A DNA stretch of 64,000 bases from Sambucus nigra (Eukaryota; Streptophyta; Magnoliopsida; Dipsacales; Adoxaceae): assembly GCA_949130495.1 (NCBI GenBank), contig OX422221.1:477853159-477917158 (forward strand). The letters are read 5' to 3'. The notes beneath the pieces were generated by a model. It had not been told where the DNA came from, did no database searches, and saw nothing but the letters and a program-made list of their open reading frames with translations. Positions 19,954-32,432 of this stretch are shown here, piece by piece. The translations under genes and the position numbers were made by a program. Numbering within the stretch: position 1 is the first letter of the stretch; every line of letters begins with the position of its first letter.

Positions 19954-22646
19954 TGTAATACCCCTTATTTTTTAGTAATTCTTTTTATATTATTTTTCCA
20001 TGTGGCTTAATTATATAAAATAAAGGGAGTTGGAGTAAATACTATTTTAAGTAATTTAAGAGATAATATTTACTGAGTTTTGCATATTTACTATTAAGTG
20101 AATGTAAATAACATCATATTATGTTTTATTGCGTCGTTGCGCTTTAAGCGACAATTATGATTTAAAATGATGTTGGAACCTGAAATGATTTATGTTATCC
20201 CGAATGCCAATTTAGAGGGTGCGGTTAGTCCTAAAATGATCGAGATAGTCAAAATAAGTGCCATGTTGTATTTTGGGTTCCGGGAACTTTTGACCGGTTA
20301 TGACTTAATTATGTGGTTATGAGTCATTTTAATTATGTAGTAACATTTAAAGATGGAATTTAGTGTTAATAGGAATTTAAGTCTTCCAACCATATTTATT
20401 TTCATTTATATCTTCTAAACTTAGAGAGAAAGAGAGAGAAAGAGAATTTGGGAGAAAAGAAGAGAAAAGGAAGAGAATTGAAGAATTGAAACTTGAATTT
20501 GTTTCTACCGGAAGACAATCCGAGATTTAAACCTTAAGGCAAGTTTCTAACTTGCTAATGTATGATTTAATTTGGATAAATTGTAGTGACAATTGTGTAT
20601 TTGGAAGAATTGAACAAATGGTGGGTTTTGATGAATTTTGGTGTTTAACCCTTAGATTTTGATGTTTGTATGATTTGATTTGGATATATTGGTTTGTTGT
20701 TGTGTAGAATATTGGGTTATTATTATTAGATGATGAGATTGAGAGAAGTTGAGGGGAAGAGAGTGAAGGAATTGAGTTTGGGTTGTTAGAAATAGGGTTT
20801 GGCCATGGGATCTGGTGAGCGCGGTCGATCGTGGTCCAAAGCCCGATCGATCGGGCCTAAAGAGAAAAGCCCACTACTTCTCTCGATATGCATATATGAA
20901 AAGTGAAGTCGATCGCATTTTCATGACCGGTAGACTGGATCTTTCAGAATTAAGCTTACTGCATTTCTTAGAAGACAAAACTTTAGAGGCGCGATCGACC
21001 AGGGGTCAGGGGTCTGTCGACTAGTCCCCTATTTTTCACCCAAAAACTTTAGTTTTCCTTAGCTCATTTCTTTTAAGGTTTAGACCTAGGAACCTTCTTG
21101 CATGAAGTAAAACTAGAGTATTAGATTCTAGTATATAGGGAATCAAGAACCTAGCTTAGAAATTGAGTGTTGGGCCTTAGTTCGGGAATTGAGTAAATAG
21201 TTGTTACAAGAAGGTAAGGGTCCTTTTTCACACAATGAGATAGTCTAGGTCTAGGGGGAAGTAGAATTTGATAATTGCGAACTTTTAGAGATGGGGTTGA
21301 AGTAATATTATACTTGATGTCCTATAGGGTGGTTGTTAAATTCATGGAGACTAATATGAAGATAATTGAATGTTGTGTTTTACGTCGTTAAACACATATG
21401 GCTCCGGATATAATGTAATGTACATTTTTCAATTGGCATACCTTGTGAATATTGATCTGCATATACATACCTCTCTAAATGCTATCATAAGGGAAGTTAC
21501 GCGAATGAGGTGAAGTCCACTGGCTAGTGAATGCAGGGTGAATATAGTCCTCGTCCATAGGATCGGTTGTTATTGTGCTGTTATTTTATTCGAAGTGAGG
21601 TAATTTCGGGTATGGTTATGACTCACTGTCGAAGGTATATGGCCGCTTCCCAGGCGACACGATTTAGGATGCACAGGTTCTCTTGGTGATAGGCTCTGGA
21701 AGATGATAGCTATTTAGGGGCGCATCCAGTGGGGTGACTCCCAGAAGGATGGTCTTAGAATCATTATATATTGTGATTATAACTATTCTACCGAATGTGA
21801 CATTTTTTAAATGGCTAAAGCATTTTAAAAATCAATTGTTTCAAATAAGTTTCCTAATGAGAAAATGGACTCGTGAAGTCATATTGTGAAAAATTAAATT
21901 ATAAGCCGAGTAAGTTGAAATTGAATTATCTCTCTCGCATTAATGCATAGTTAACACCATATATGATGTTGTGCTAGGTTATGCATTTTAGTTGAGAGGT
22001 GAGGGTTATTCTTAATATGAAGAGAGTGATATGCTTGTTCATGTTGTTATATATTCATAACTGTCATACATTTTATTCACATGTATATCATATCAAACCG
22101 GCCTCACCCGTTTATATCTATTTGTTTTGTGTGGATTCTATTTACGTCCAGGTGCTCCATCGCAAGGACGCCCGTGTTGACCCTTTCGTCCAAGTGTCCA
22201 TGAGCAATAAAATTTTTACGGATGTTGTAGGATATTTGTTATAGACGTCTCTATCTTTTGTGTATTCTAACTATGATCATTGTAAACATTCAGGCGTGTT
22301 GCCCAAGTTTTGTACTTGCTTATATACTGCGATATCTATCTTTAATACTTTGTGTAACCTCTTGTATTGGTCTGCTAACCGACAACTTATTCGGTCTGTA
22401 TGTTTTGTATGACTGTGAACCTGTTATCCATCTTTATTTTTATCCACCATCTCTTTAAATTGGATTGTCTAAATGGTTTTCTTTAATCTTACAAAATTAA
22501 TTTGACATCCGTTTTCTAAAATAATTGGTGGTTATCTCGTATTATTATTTTCACGACAGTGATGCTAAGAATGAACCATCTATGATTCCTGTATTTATTG
22601 GAGTATTGGGCTAGCCACCTTTTATTTTAATAAGCGGGGTGTCACA
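19954..22646 (+). repeat. 3' LTR of chromovirus element 2
   Basis: This is 2693 bp, TGTAATACCCC to GGGGTGTCACA, collinear with the 5' LTR across its whole length with scattered substitutions and small indels. The palindrome cluster is at 20816-21033. Small open frames near the 3' end (21999-22458) are also present in the other LTR in altered frames and are not genes. Confidence 0.9.
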
Positions 22647-24061
22647 CGAGAATGTCAACAAAGAACAGCTTTTGCATAAACTTTTATCTAACATTTCAGT
22701 ACGACATTTCTTACTGACAGCGAAGGAACCTTTAGCCCACCCAAAGAATGGTAGCTATTTCTATTTTTATTTTTATAATTTCAAAGAAAAAAGACACTGC
22801 AAACTTTAATGATATGCTCTTTTTCGATGTCTATCAAAATGCACTACAATTGTTTCGGTGAACTTTTTGCGGCATTTTCTTATGTTCCTTAATGGCCAAT
22901 GTTGTAATTTTTTTTGATAATTTTGTAAACTGGGTTTTCATCCCATGCGATGCACGGTTTAATAAATACTTTAGTGTATAAGTATAGTCAGAAACTTATC
23001 ATATATTATCACTCAGTAAACAAAGAAATAGACATTGGTTTGGGAACTTATGATAGAATAAGTGTGAAATATTTATAAGGAAGATAATATTGAAGCACAA
23101 CAAATATAAATCTATGCAGAAACTTCAACATCCGTAAGTTCTTCGTAATTGGAAAAAGGAAAGAAATATTACTAATGAATAGAAAATATGGAAATAAGTA
23201 ACAACAGGAGATAAAAGAAATGGTATGAACTACTAATTAAAGGGTCAATTATTGAATAGTCCCTACTATAAATATATATTTGTTAAAAAGGACACATATA
23301 TTTAGTTTAACCCATTTAGTCCCTCAAGCACTCAATATTTTCTTATTTTTAGAGGTCCGCGTCAGCGGCACTCCCTCTCCAAAATATGTGGCAAGGGACT
23401 TTTTGAAGCAAAATAAAAAATCTTGGACTAAATGATTATTAAAAAATGTTCGAGGGACTATATGGTATATGTCCCATAATAAAATCCAAAACATACATTT
23501 TGCAATTTCAATATCAAACTACATAAAAAAATATATTAATCATAAGTATAACATGCAAGATTACATATACTGAAAGGAGTGAAAATACCTTCATAGGTCA
23601 AAAAAGAAAGACATGCTTCAGGATACCAAATTTTGGCGGCTTAGAACTTTTTTACATTTTTTACAGTTTTATACCAAATTTCAGTATGACAAAGTGAAAG
23701 AAGGAAAGAGAAAAAAGTTCAACCGACTCAAAAGCTTTGATAAGAACTAACAATTGAGACTGCTCTAACAAGTTGTTTTAGTCATATTACTTGTCTTTTT
23801 TATGATAATACATGGGTTTTAAAATAGGATTACTATTTGGAATCACTATTTACATCTATTCCAAAATATCTCTTTTAAGGACTAGAATGTGAGGTGCTGA
23901 TGCTGCTAGGAAGAGAACGCTCGCATGAGAGAGAAGGGCCTGTCAACTTAGCCAAGGAGACTCCCTAGCAATGATCCAAAGGAACTTTACACAATCTATA
24001 TATATGTATGTATAACATAGGATGAGATACCTTTGGAAAGAAAATCAGGCAAGTCATCTAA
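22647..24061. repeat. Host repeat blocks R1, S1 and start of P2
   Basis: Block R1 (22650-22920, from AATGTCAACAAAGAACAGC) matches 33836-34184 and 34890-34970. Block S1 (23045-23885, from AACTTATGATAGAATAAG) matches 30315-30905. P2 (23890-24061) matches the starts of 7688-8450 and 30915-31580, and is then cut by the copia LTR. The order of blocks in the window is P1-Q1-R1-S1-P2 / S2-P3-Q3-R3, so the ground state was a tandem repeat of a P-Q-R-S unit. No coding content is recognised. Confidence 0.78.
23242..23475. mobile_element. Mutator-type MITE in block S1
   Basis: About 234 bp with ends GGGTCAATTATTGAATAGTCCC and the complement of GGGACTATATGGTATATGTCCC, imperfectly inverted. The flanks CTAATTAAA and ATAATAAAA resemble a decayed 9-bp target duplication. 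The sister block S2 (30495-30525) lacks the insertion and shows the empty site. A relative with a perfect 9-bp duplication is at 33094-33314. There is no coding capacity. Confidence 0.65.
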
Positions 24062-24983
24062 TGTAGCAACACTTTAAATAAATACAGAATTAAGGAACAA
24101 AATTACCTAATTTTGGAGAAAATAAATCTCAGACAGAAAGTATAAAAAATCTCGGAAACAGGTATAGTCTAGAACACGGCTGAGTTGCAGACAATGTCAC
24201 TATCTTTAAGGTGTTTCGCGGCTCTGCCCAATTTGTGCTGACAGTCACAATTGCCTCGTCACCCCAGGATAAAATAACCTCAAATAAATAAAATACGTAT
24301 TGATAAAGTACAAGAATCAATCCGGTCCATGTACATACATTCGTAATAATTTTTCGAGTCAAATAATAAATCTGGGGAGGATTTATTACTCTAGTGCAAG
24401 GGAACAAAAAAATTCAGACACAGTTTTTGTGTTTGTAAAAGTTGCAGAACTCTTGAAAAATGGAGGTGGAATACCTCTTTTATGGGGCAACAAGAAAGAT
24501 GTTGGAAACGAAAACGTGGAGAGAAAAAATCGAAAGAAGTGGGCATCTGGGTTTAAAAATTCAACTCAGAATAAAACACATTTTTTTTCGAAAATAAAAA
24601 TCGTTATTTTGAAAGCCCAAAAAATAATTTTGTATTTGTCCAAAAAATTATTTCTTAATGAGTCGAAGCCCAAGACTTAAGACCCGGACACGGGCAGGGG
24701 CCGGGACGGATGAACGGCGATGTCGGCGCGCGCGTGTCTATGACTTGTCCTAATGAGTCCCCCACTAATACACACAAAACATCTATTGCCAAAAGGGCTT
24801 GTCCATTTGTTCCACAAAAAATATAAATATACCACACCAAATTTTACCTCATGACCGATGTGGGACTAACCAAAATAAGCTATTGCCAAAATAAGAGATG
24901 TTAGGCATCTATACACTTTTCAAAGCCAAAGACCAAACTCGTCCTTTTTCAAGGTTTTGCAAAACAACTTTAAAGTTATTCCA
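24062..24983 (-). repeat. Copia 3' LTR
   Basis: This is 922 bp, matching 29405-30319 with scattered differences. On the plus strand it starts TGTAGCAAC and ends GTTATTCCA. Open frames inside it occur at altered positions in both LTRs and are not genes. Confidence 0.85.
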
Positions 24984-24996
24984 AAAATCCCCCACT
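24984..24996 (-). other. Copia polypurine tract
   Basis: The minus strand reads AGTGGGGGATTTT directly before the LTR. It is the usual plus-strand primer site of copia elements and sets the edge of the left LTR. Confidence 0.7.
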
Positions 24997-25643
24997 TGCA
25001 AAATTTGAAAAAAATTTATCGAGCAATAATCTATAGAATTATGCATAAGCAAAGTTGTCTCACGACTTGAACCTTTACGTAGTAAAGATGATTCAGAATA
25101 TACTAGAGTAACCGTAGTTTTGAACTCTATCTCTGACAACATACCACACACAACGCTACTTGGATGTAATTTTAATAGCTAGCATGTTACGGCCAAATGC
25201 TTCTATCCCAGTATAGTGAATGCTTTAGGAATTTGCCCAAAATATCCATAGGAAGCGGCCACACTTCCACATTAACATAGGTGAGTCTATCAAGAATAAT
25301 TCCTTAGATAAGTACCCCACTCAAAATAGAGCTATAAATCTCATTAAGAGTTATAATAACTCATCCTAACTCGCTTTAGGATATCATGCTCCATAAGGAT
25401 GGACTCAGAGTAAAACCCTGTTTAATATTAATTACTAATAACATGATTTAACCCATATCACTTGTGACATGTTATTATCCTTTGAACATATTTCTTGAGA
25501 TCTCCAGTCCATATGTTGGGTTACCATCACAAGTGACTCATTTATCCAAGGGCTTTAGTCCTATCCCTTTCAAGGTGTTCCACACTTTCTCCCTAGCTAG
25601 TCCTTTCGTCAAAGGATCAGGTATGTTTTGTTCAGACCGTATA

Positions 25644-27007
25644 TTATCCACCCTCACAGCACCCTAGAGATAAGTTCTCTAATAGTACTATGCTTACGAC
25701 GTATTTGTCGTTTCTTTCATTATAATAACGGTTTTCAACTTTTGCAATAGCCGCGGTACTATCACAATGAATCAAAACAGCTAGTATCGATCTTTCCCAT
25801 AATGGGATATCTGACAGGAAGTTTCTTAACAAACCTGCCTCTTCACTAGCAGTAGCTAGTGCTATCATCTCAGACTCCATACTGGATTGAGCCAAAATAG
25901 TTTGTTTCTTAGATTTCCAAGAAACTGCACCACCAGCAATGCTAAATATATATCCACTAGTAGCCTTAGAATCATCAGATAGGGTGTTCCAAACAGCTTC
26001 ACTAAATCCTTCAAGGACATCGGGATACTTATTATAGTGTAGTCCGAGGTTCATCGTCCTTTTAAGGTACCGCATGATCCTCTCAATAGCATGTCAATTC
26101 TCTATACTAGGTTTACTTGTAAATCTACATAGTAATCCCACAACATAACCTATGTCAGGTCTAGTGCAATCTGTAGCATAACATAAGCTTCTTATGATGC
26201 TTGCATAAGCTTTTTGATTTACACTGTCTTCAGTGTTCTTAAATAACTTTACACTAGAATTAAATCGAGTACTAGAAGGTTTGCAGTCAGAGTAATTGTA
26301 TTTCTTTAGAACTTTCTTAATGTAATGAGATTGATCAAAAGAAAATCCATTTTCTGACCTAGTAATATTAATTGCGAATATTACACTAGCTTCACACAAA
26401 TCCTTCATATCAAAATTGTCACACAATAATGATTTAACATTTTCTCTGGCATGAATATTACAACCAAATATAAGCAAGTCATCAACATAAAGACATGATA
26501 ATGCAAATGTTCTCAACATATTTATAATAAATGCATTTGTCACTTTCATTTATTTTAAACCCATTGGAGATGACTAGGCTATCAAATTTATCATGTCACT
26601 GTTTAGGTGTCTGTTTGAGTCCATAAAGATATTTATCTAAGTTACATACTTTATTTTCTAGACCGTGTACAATAAAACCTTCAGGTTGATCCATATAAAT
26701 CTCTTATTCTAATTCTCCATTTAAAAATGCAGTTTTAATATCCATTTGGTGTACAACTAAATCATTTAATGCAACTATAGAAAATAGTACACGTATAGAC
26801 GTTATTCTAGTCACTAGTGAAAATGTATAAAAAAAAGTCTACATTTTCTCTTTGTCTAAAACCTTTAGCAACACGACGTGCCTTATATTTTTTAACAGTG
26901 CCATCAGGTTTTAATTTCTTTTTAAGAATCCATTTACACCCAATTGTTTTACACCCAAGAGGAAGGTCCACTAAATGCCAAGTTTTATTTGTTTCAAAAG
27001 AATCCAT
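25644..27007 (-). pseudogene. Copia reverse transcriptase and RNase H
   Basis: Minus-strand frames give the RT entry (KTWHLVDLPLGCKTIGCKW near 26950), the palm with an intact catalytic motif (LYVDDLLIFG near 26480) and the copia-specific tail (YATDCTRPDIGYVVGLL near 26150). RNase H follows (SGYIFSIAGGAVSWKSKKQ near 25930; SSMESEMIAL near 25865; HCDSTAAI near 25750). It copies element RNA into DNA. Stops and frame changes lie near 26820, 26570, 26090 and at the end. The last Asp-containing block is degraded. Confidence 0.88.
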
Positions 27008-27022
27008 TTCGTCATTAATAGC

Positions 27023-28159
27023 CTATTGCCATAAATCGGCATTAAAAGAAGATAGAGCTTCTTGAATAGTGTTAGGATCCTCCTCTAAAGTGTAAGCATA
27101 AAAGTCGGGGACAAAATCTTTTTCAACACGGGCCCTTTTGCTTTTTCGAAGTTCTAAAACGGATTCATTATTTTCTTTATTTTTATTTAAAGAAATATTA
27201 GTGGATGACTCGCCCCCACTATTCCTTAATTTGAAAGGAAATTTATCTTCATAAAAATTGGCGTCATTTGATTCAATAATTACTTGATTTTTCAAGCCAT
27301 AAAAACGATATGCTTTGCTATTAATAGCATAGCCTATAAAAACGCACTCATATGCTCTACTCGCCAATTTAGACCTCTTAGGGTCGGGTATACATACATA
27401 TGCTAAGCACCCCCACGTTCTACAGTATGACACGTTAGGCTTAATATTTTTCCAAATTACATAAGGAGATATTTTCATTTTAGTCTTAGGAATTCAATTA
27501 AGTACGTGACACAAAGTCAAAATAATATCACCCCACCAATGTGAGGCAACCCCTGAATTTAATAAAATAGCAACGACTAATTCAGTTAATGTCCTATTTT
27601 TTCTTTCGGTTTTACAGTTCATTTTGGGCGAATAAGGGGAAGTTTTTTCGTGAATAATACCGTGAGTTTTATAAAATTCAATAAATGGTCCATAATCATA
27701 TTTAGTGCCTCTATCACTATGTAACCTTTTAATTTTTTGATTAAATTGATTTTCAATTTCATTTAGGAAAATTTTAAACATGTCAAACGCTTCACTTTTA
27801 TTTTTCATTAAATACATAAATGAATAATCAGAACAATCATCAATAAAAGCTATAAAATAACATTTGCCATTTCTAGTTGTGACACCATCCAATTCACAAA
27901 TATCCGAATGAATTAAATCAAGTGGTTTAGATTCTCTAAAAACAGATTTATGTGGTGTCTTAGTGATTTTTGCTTGACTACACCATTCACATTTTTCAAA
28001 ATCATTTAATGATAATTCTGGAATTAATCCTAAAGTGCTCATATTTTTAACAAGTCGTTTATTAACATGACAAAACCTAGCTTGCCAAACATTAAATGAA
28101 TAGGCAATGTAAGCAGAAGGAGAAATTTTATTCATTGCATTAACAATCAATTTAAACAT
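27023..28159 (-). pseudogene. Copia integrase
   Basis: On the minus strand, a gag-pre-integrase zinc-binding region (ARFCHVNKRLV near 28070; CEWCSQAK near 27985) leads into the catalytic core. The core has Asp within SDICELDGV (near 27905), Asp within HSDRGTKYD (near 27710) and Glu within KTERKNRTL (near 27610), so the DDE set is present. The C-terminal GKRK-type region follows after a break near 27490 (CRTWGCLAYVCIPD). It catalyses cDNA insertion. Several in-frame stops make it inactive as it stands. Confidence 0.85.
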
Positions 28160-28182
28160 ACCATCAGTGGCATAACCCTTGC

Positions 28183-28640
28183 CTACAAAATTCCATTTTT
28201 GGCCAAAGTAAATAAATGAGCACCAATAGTTTGAGTAAAGCCAGCTTTGTTGAGAAGATAACCCAAAACCAAATTTTTTCTTATATCGGGAGTGTGAAGA
28301 CCATCGTTGAGGATTACAATTTTTCTCGAAGTGAACTTTAATTCCACATTTTCAGTACCAGTAACCTCAGTGGAGTGAGAATCACCCAACAACACCTTCT
28401 TATCTGCAGCCTCAGAATAAGTCTTAAACAAAGTACGATCATGACAGATATGGCGAGTAGCACCAGTATCCACCCACCGCCCATCGACAACGCTAACCAT
28501 GTTGATTTCAGTAATCATTGCAAATAGATCCTCTTCGGTCAAATTCTCTTGTGCGGGTGGCACATTGCGATATTTGTGAGCCATATGGCCAGGCTTGCCA
28601 CAGTTGAAATAATGAAGCTGTCCCGAGTTGCTAGACTGTC
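28183..28640 (-). pseudogene. Copia gag zinc knuckle and protease
   Basis: The minus strand near 28560-28610 carries a knuckle reading YFNCGKPGHMAHKYR, in which the first and last Cys are Tyr. The aspartic protease active site follows intact (WVDTGATRHI, near 28470). The segment then runs into the pre-integrase region. Confidence 0.82.
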
Positions 28641-28692
28641 CATTTTTCGGGTTCTTATTCTTATTCTGAGTATGAGTCTGATTTTTAAAATT

Positions 28693-29376
28693 CTAGTTGT
28701 GGCTCTTTTTTTGAAATTTTATTTTTTTTCCGTTTGCCTTTAAAACAACTGGAGTGTGGTTATTTTTCTGATTTTTGTTGTTAGACACAACAATAATTTC
28801 ATCTTTGTAGTCCTGTTTTCGGGATTCCTCCTCAATTCTAAATTTTGTAACGAGTGATTCTAGTGAAAATTCTTTAGACTTATGCCTCAAAATATTTTTG
28901 AATTCTTTGAACAGTGGAGGCAATTTATCAATAATTATGGCCATCGAAAATTGTTCATTTAAAGCCATGCCCTCAGAAATAATTTTATGGGAAATCATTT
29001 GCAAATCATGGGTTTGAGTAATAACAAATTTTCCATCCGTCATTTGAAATTTCAAATAACGGCTAACGGCATATTTTTTAAAAAGTGCATCCCAAACATC
29101 TTTTGCAGTTTTATAATTGTCATAATAGTCATAAAGTTCATCACTTAAAGCATTCAAAATATAGTTCTTGCACAGAAAATTATTTTCCTCCCAAGTTCTA
29201 ATTGTTTTGCTTTCCTCAACAGTAGGTGGATTATTTACTACGGGTTTGTCAAATTGAACAAACGATGCGACTTTTTTCGTAGTTAAATAAAATAGCAATT
29301 TTTTGCTCCAACGTTTAAAATGGATGCATTCATATTTGAAAGCCTTGTTAAGGTTGCAAGAGTTAATTTCGTCCAT
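28693..29376 (-). pseudogene. Copia gag
   Basis: A 227-codon minus-strand frame starts at 29376 (MDEINSCNLNKAF), only ~28 bp inside the LTR. It has the copia-type gag layout: an N-terminal region with FKRWSKKLLFYLTTKK, a UBN2-like middle (KDVWDALFKKYAV), and a basic C-terminal tail that would run into the knuckle and protease after a stop. The start is chosen because it is the first ATG and is followed by the whole conserved region. Product: cytoplasmic particle capsid. Confidence 0.82.
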
Positions 29377-29404
29377 GGAAGAATAGTAAACACCTTAAAA
29401 TTGA

Positions 29405-30319
29405 TGTAACAGCAATTTAAATAAATGCAGAATTAAGGAACAAAATTACCCAATTTTGGAGTAAATAAATCTGGGACGGAAAGTATAAGAAATCCCGAAA
29501 GTAGGTACAGTCTAGAACACGGCTGAGTCACGGACAATGTCGCTCTTTTTAAGGTGTTTCGCGACTCTGCCCAATGTGTGCTGACAGTCACCAATGCCTC
29601 GTCACGCCAGGATAAAACAACCTCTAATAAATAAAATACGGATTGATAAAGCACAAGAATCAATCCGGTCTATGTACGCCCATTCGTAATAATTGCTCGA
29701 GTCTAATAATAAATATGGGGAGGATTTATTATTATAGTGCAGAGGAACAAAAAAATTTCAGAAACAATTTTTGTATTTGTAAAAGTTGCAGAACAGGTCT
29801 CTCGAAAAATGGAGGTGGAATACCTCTTTTATGGGGCAACAAGAAAGATGTTGGAAACAAAAATGCGGAGAGAAAAATCGAAAGAAGTGGGCCATTGGGT
29901 TGAAAAATTCAACTCAGAATAAAACACGTTTTTTTTTCAGAATTAAAAATCTTTATTTTTAAAGCCCAAAAAAGAATTTTGTTTTTGTCCAAAAAATTAT
30001 TTCTTAATGAGCTGAAGCTCAAGACCCAAGACTCAGACCCGAACACGAGCCGAGACGGAGGGACGACGGTGACGGCGCGAGCGCATGTGTGACTTGGTCC
30101 AATTAGTCCCCGACTCATACACACAAAACATCTAATGCCTAAAGGACTTGCTCATTTTCTCCACAAAAAATGTAAATATACCACACCAAATTTTACCTTA
30201 TGACCGATGTGGGCCTAACCAAAATAAGCGGTTGACAAAATAAGAGATGTTAAGCATCTACACACGTTTCAAAACGAAAGACCAAAGTCGTCCTTTTTCA
30301 AGGCTTTGCAACACAACTT
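29405..30319 (-). repeat. Copia 5' LTR, outer edge truncated
   Basis: About 915 bp matching 24062-24972. Identity stops at AACTT (30315-30319), where block S2 begins, so the outermost ~11 bp of the LTR are absent. AACTT is present at the equivalent place in both the LTR (24966-24970) and block S1 (23045-23049). Confidence 0.85.
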
Positions 30320-31020
30320 ATGATAGAAATGGAAGTGTGAAATATTTGTAAGGAAGATAATATTGAAGCACAACAAATATAAATCTATACAGAAACTTCA
30401 ACATCCGTAAGTTCTACGTAATTGGAAAAAGGGAAGAAATATTACTAATAAGTAGAAAATATGGAAATAAGTAACAACAGGAGATAAAGAAATGGTATGA
30501 ACTAATAATTAAATCCAAGACATACATTTTGCAATTTCAATATCAAACTATATAAAAAATATATTAATCATAAGTATAACATACAAGATTACATATACTG
30601 AAAGGAGAGAAAATACCTTCATAGGTCAAAATGAAAGACATGCTTCAGGATACCAAATTTTGGCGACATAGAACTTTTTTACAGTTTTTACAGTTTTATA
30701 CCATTTTTCAGTATGACAAAGTGGAGGAAGGAAAGAGGAAAAAGTTCAACTGACACAAAAGGTTTGATAAGTGCTAACAATTGGACTGCTCTAACAAGCT
30801 GCCTTAGTCATATTACTCTTGTCTTTTTTATGATAATACATGGGTTTTAAAATAGTATTACTATTTGGAATCACTATTTACATCTATTCCAAAAGATCTC
30901 TTTTAAGGACTAGAATGTGAGGTGCTCATGCTGCTAGGAAGAGGAGGCTCGCATGAGAGAGAAGGGCCTGTCAACTTAGCCAAGGAGACTGCCTAGCAAT
31001 GATTCAAAGGCAGTTTACAC

Positions 31021-31056
<36 letters not shown>

Positions 31057-31565
31057 ATGAGACGCCTTTGGAAAGAAAATCAGGCAAATCATCCTTGGCT
31101 AATAAACAAGATCCTTATCTTCATGTAAAACCTCTCTTCCTCTCAAATTTATGGTTTACATATATGGGATGCCATTACATACTCTCAATTTCTCTATTTA
31201 TAGCACAAAAAAAGAAAATGAGATCAGATTCCACCATCTATAACTTCAATAAAGTGGTAGCCCATGCAGAAGAATATATATATATATATGTACGTGGATG
31301 TGGGCATAAATACAGTGTGAGGCCAAGACTATTCGTTTAAGAGGTCAAAGAATAATTATTGCAATTCTTTTACATTTGACTCAATGTTTGGGAAAAAATA
31401 CAAGGGGGTCGAAATTTAACCCTAATATTGTTTATGATGTAAGTTGCATGAGCAAGATGGTAACTTATTAGATTTTGATTCCATTTTTTCATGAAAAAAA
31501 TTGCAATTAATATATGTATTTAATATGTACTTATGTATATTAAAAAATTCCCCAAATTCATGATC

Positions 31566-31580
<15 letters not shown>
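30315..31580. repeat. Host repeat blocks S2 and P3
   Basis: S2 (30315-30905) matches S1 but lacks its MITE. P3 (30915-31580) matches P1 (7688-8450) through the TA tracts and the segment TTTAACCCTAATATTGTTTA (near 31414). (TA)n tracts lie at 31023-31054 and 31273-31288. No gene is recognised. Confidence 0.78.

Positions 31581-31614
<34 letters not shown>
31564..31614. repeat. (TA)n-(TG)n microsatellite
   Basis: A TA tract passes directly into a TG tract. A second TG/TA tract lies at 31899-31920 just before the foldback element. Confidence 0.95.
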
Positions 31615-31616
<2 letters not shown>

Positions 31617-31898
31617 GGGAATCCTCTTTTTTATCTGGAAATTATTTTTTTTCTTGAAAATTATTTATTTGGGTGGAAAATCATTTTTTTTTGGTGGAAA
31701 CCATTTTTTTAACAGAATTTTTTTTAAATCATTTTTTTATTTTTTTTATTTTTGCTACAAATAAGTTTTTTTTAAATATCTATTAGTACTTCCCAGATTT
31801 TTTTTCCTTGGTATTTTCTAGTTTTTCACAATTATTTTTATTTTTTTTCTTTTTATTTTCCGAGATTCTATATTTCTTAAATATCTATTATTTCTTCG
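31615..31898. other. T-rich low-complexity spacer
   Basis: This is strongly T-biased sequence between two TG microsatellites. It has no TE terminus or coding signal. Confidence 0.6.
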
Positions 31899-32291
31899 TG
31901 TGTGTGTGTGTGTGTGTATAGGGAGGGGCTATCACCACAACCCTCCCATCTTCCCCCACACTCTTTGGGTGACAAATAACATTTGTGCCCTTATGTTTAT
32001 ATATTTTAAATGTTCAATTTTTTCACTTCCAATTAAAACAAATATATTTAATAAAAACAAATAATTATATTTTAAATAGAAAAACTTTTTTTATTAAAAA
32101 AAATTGCTTATAAAACGTAAAATATTATCTATTTTTTTTATTATTTAAAAACTGTTTATAAAAAGTAAAATTTGTTTTCTTAAAAAACTGTTTTTGTATA
32201 AAAGTGTTTTTTTTGTTTACGAATTTTAATTTTGGTTAAAAATTATTTTTTTGTACAATTTTAAAAATAATCTTTTGACTATTTAAAAAAA

Positions 32292-32432
32292 AATGGTTCG
32301 CAACAGTGTTATGTATAGGCGGTTAGATCACCTATACATACCGCTGGCGCGAACCATTTTATTTAATATGTTGGTTCGCGCAAGCGGTATGTATAGGTGA
32401 TCAGACTGCCTATACATACAGTTGGCAGGGAC
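32292..32432. repeat. Pair of GC-containing hairpins inside the foldback element
   Basis: Two adjacent imperfect palindromes contain TATGTATAGG ... CCTATACATA stems, and the first is closed by GGTTCGC ... GCGAACC. They stand out against the AT-rich surroundings. The second copy is inverted relative to the first. Confidence 0.75.

Larger units (their letters stand above)
12434..22646 (+). mobile_element. Complete but decayed Tekay-type chromovirus (element 2)
   Basis: This is a 10.2-kb Ty3/gypsy element with 5' LTR 12434-15111, a primer-binding site at 15114, gag, protease, RT, RNase H, integrase with chromodomain, a polypurine tract at ~19942-19950 and 3' LTR 19954-22646. Domain order and chromodomain identify a chromovirus. 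Large LTRs with GGGGTGTCACA ends fit Tekay/Del. The LTRs differ by roughly one base in twenty over their first 120 bp by eye, so the insertion is not recent. The flanks are AGGGA and CGAGA, at best a degraded target duplication. The uninterrupted sister site is at ~33825-33840. Confidence 0.92.
24062..30319 (-). mobile_element. Ty1/copia retrotransposon, minus strand
   Basis: Two LTRs (24062-24983 and 29405-30319) enclose, on the minus strand, gag, protease, integrase, RT and RNase H. Integrase before RT is the copia order. A C-rich stretch beside the left LTR (24984-24996) is the complement of the polypurine tract and confirms the orientation. I see no clear tRNA-Met primer site between the right LTR and the gag start, which are only ~28 bp apart. 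The outer ~11 bp of the right LTR are missing: it joins block S2 at a shared AACTT (30315-30319), a deletion junction rather than a clean insertion edge. Confidence 0.9.

Noticed and set aside
24129..24680. Open frames inside the copia LTR (and their counterparts at 29433-29903)
   Set aside because: They sit in LTR sequence. The two LTR copies keep them open to different extents, and they have no domain.
31582..31764. 60-codon frame beginning with alternating Cys-Val
   Set aside because: Starts in a TG microsatellite and continues in T-rich low complexity.
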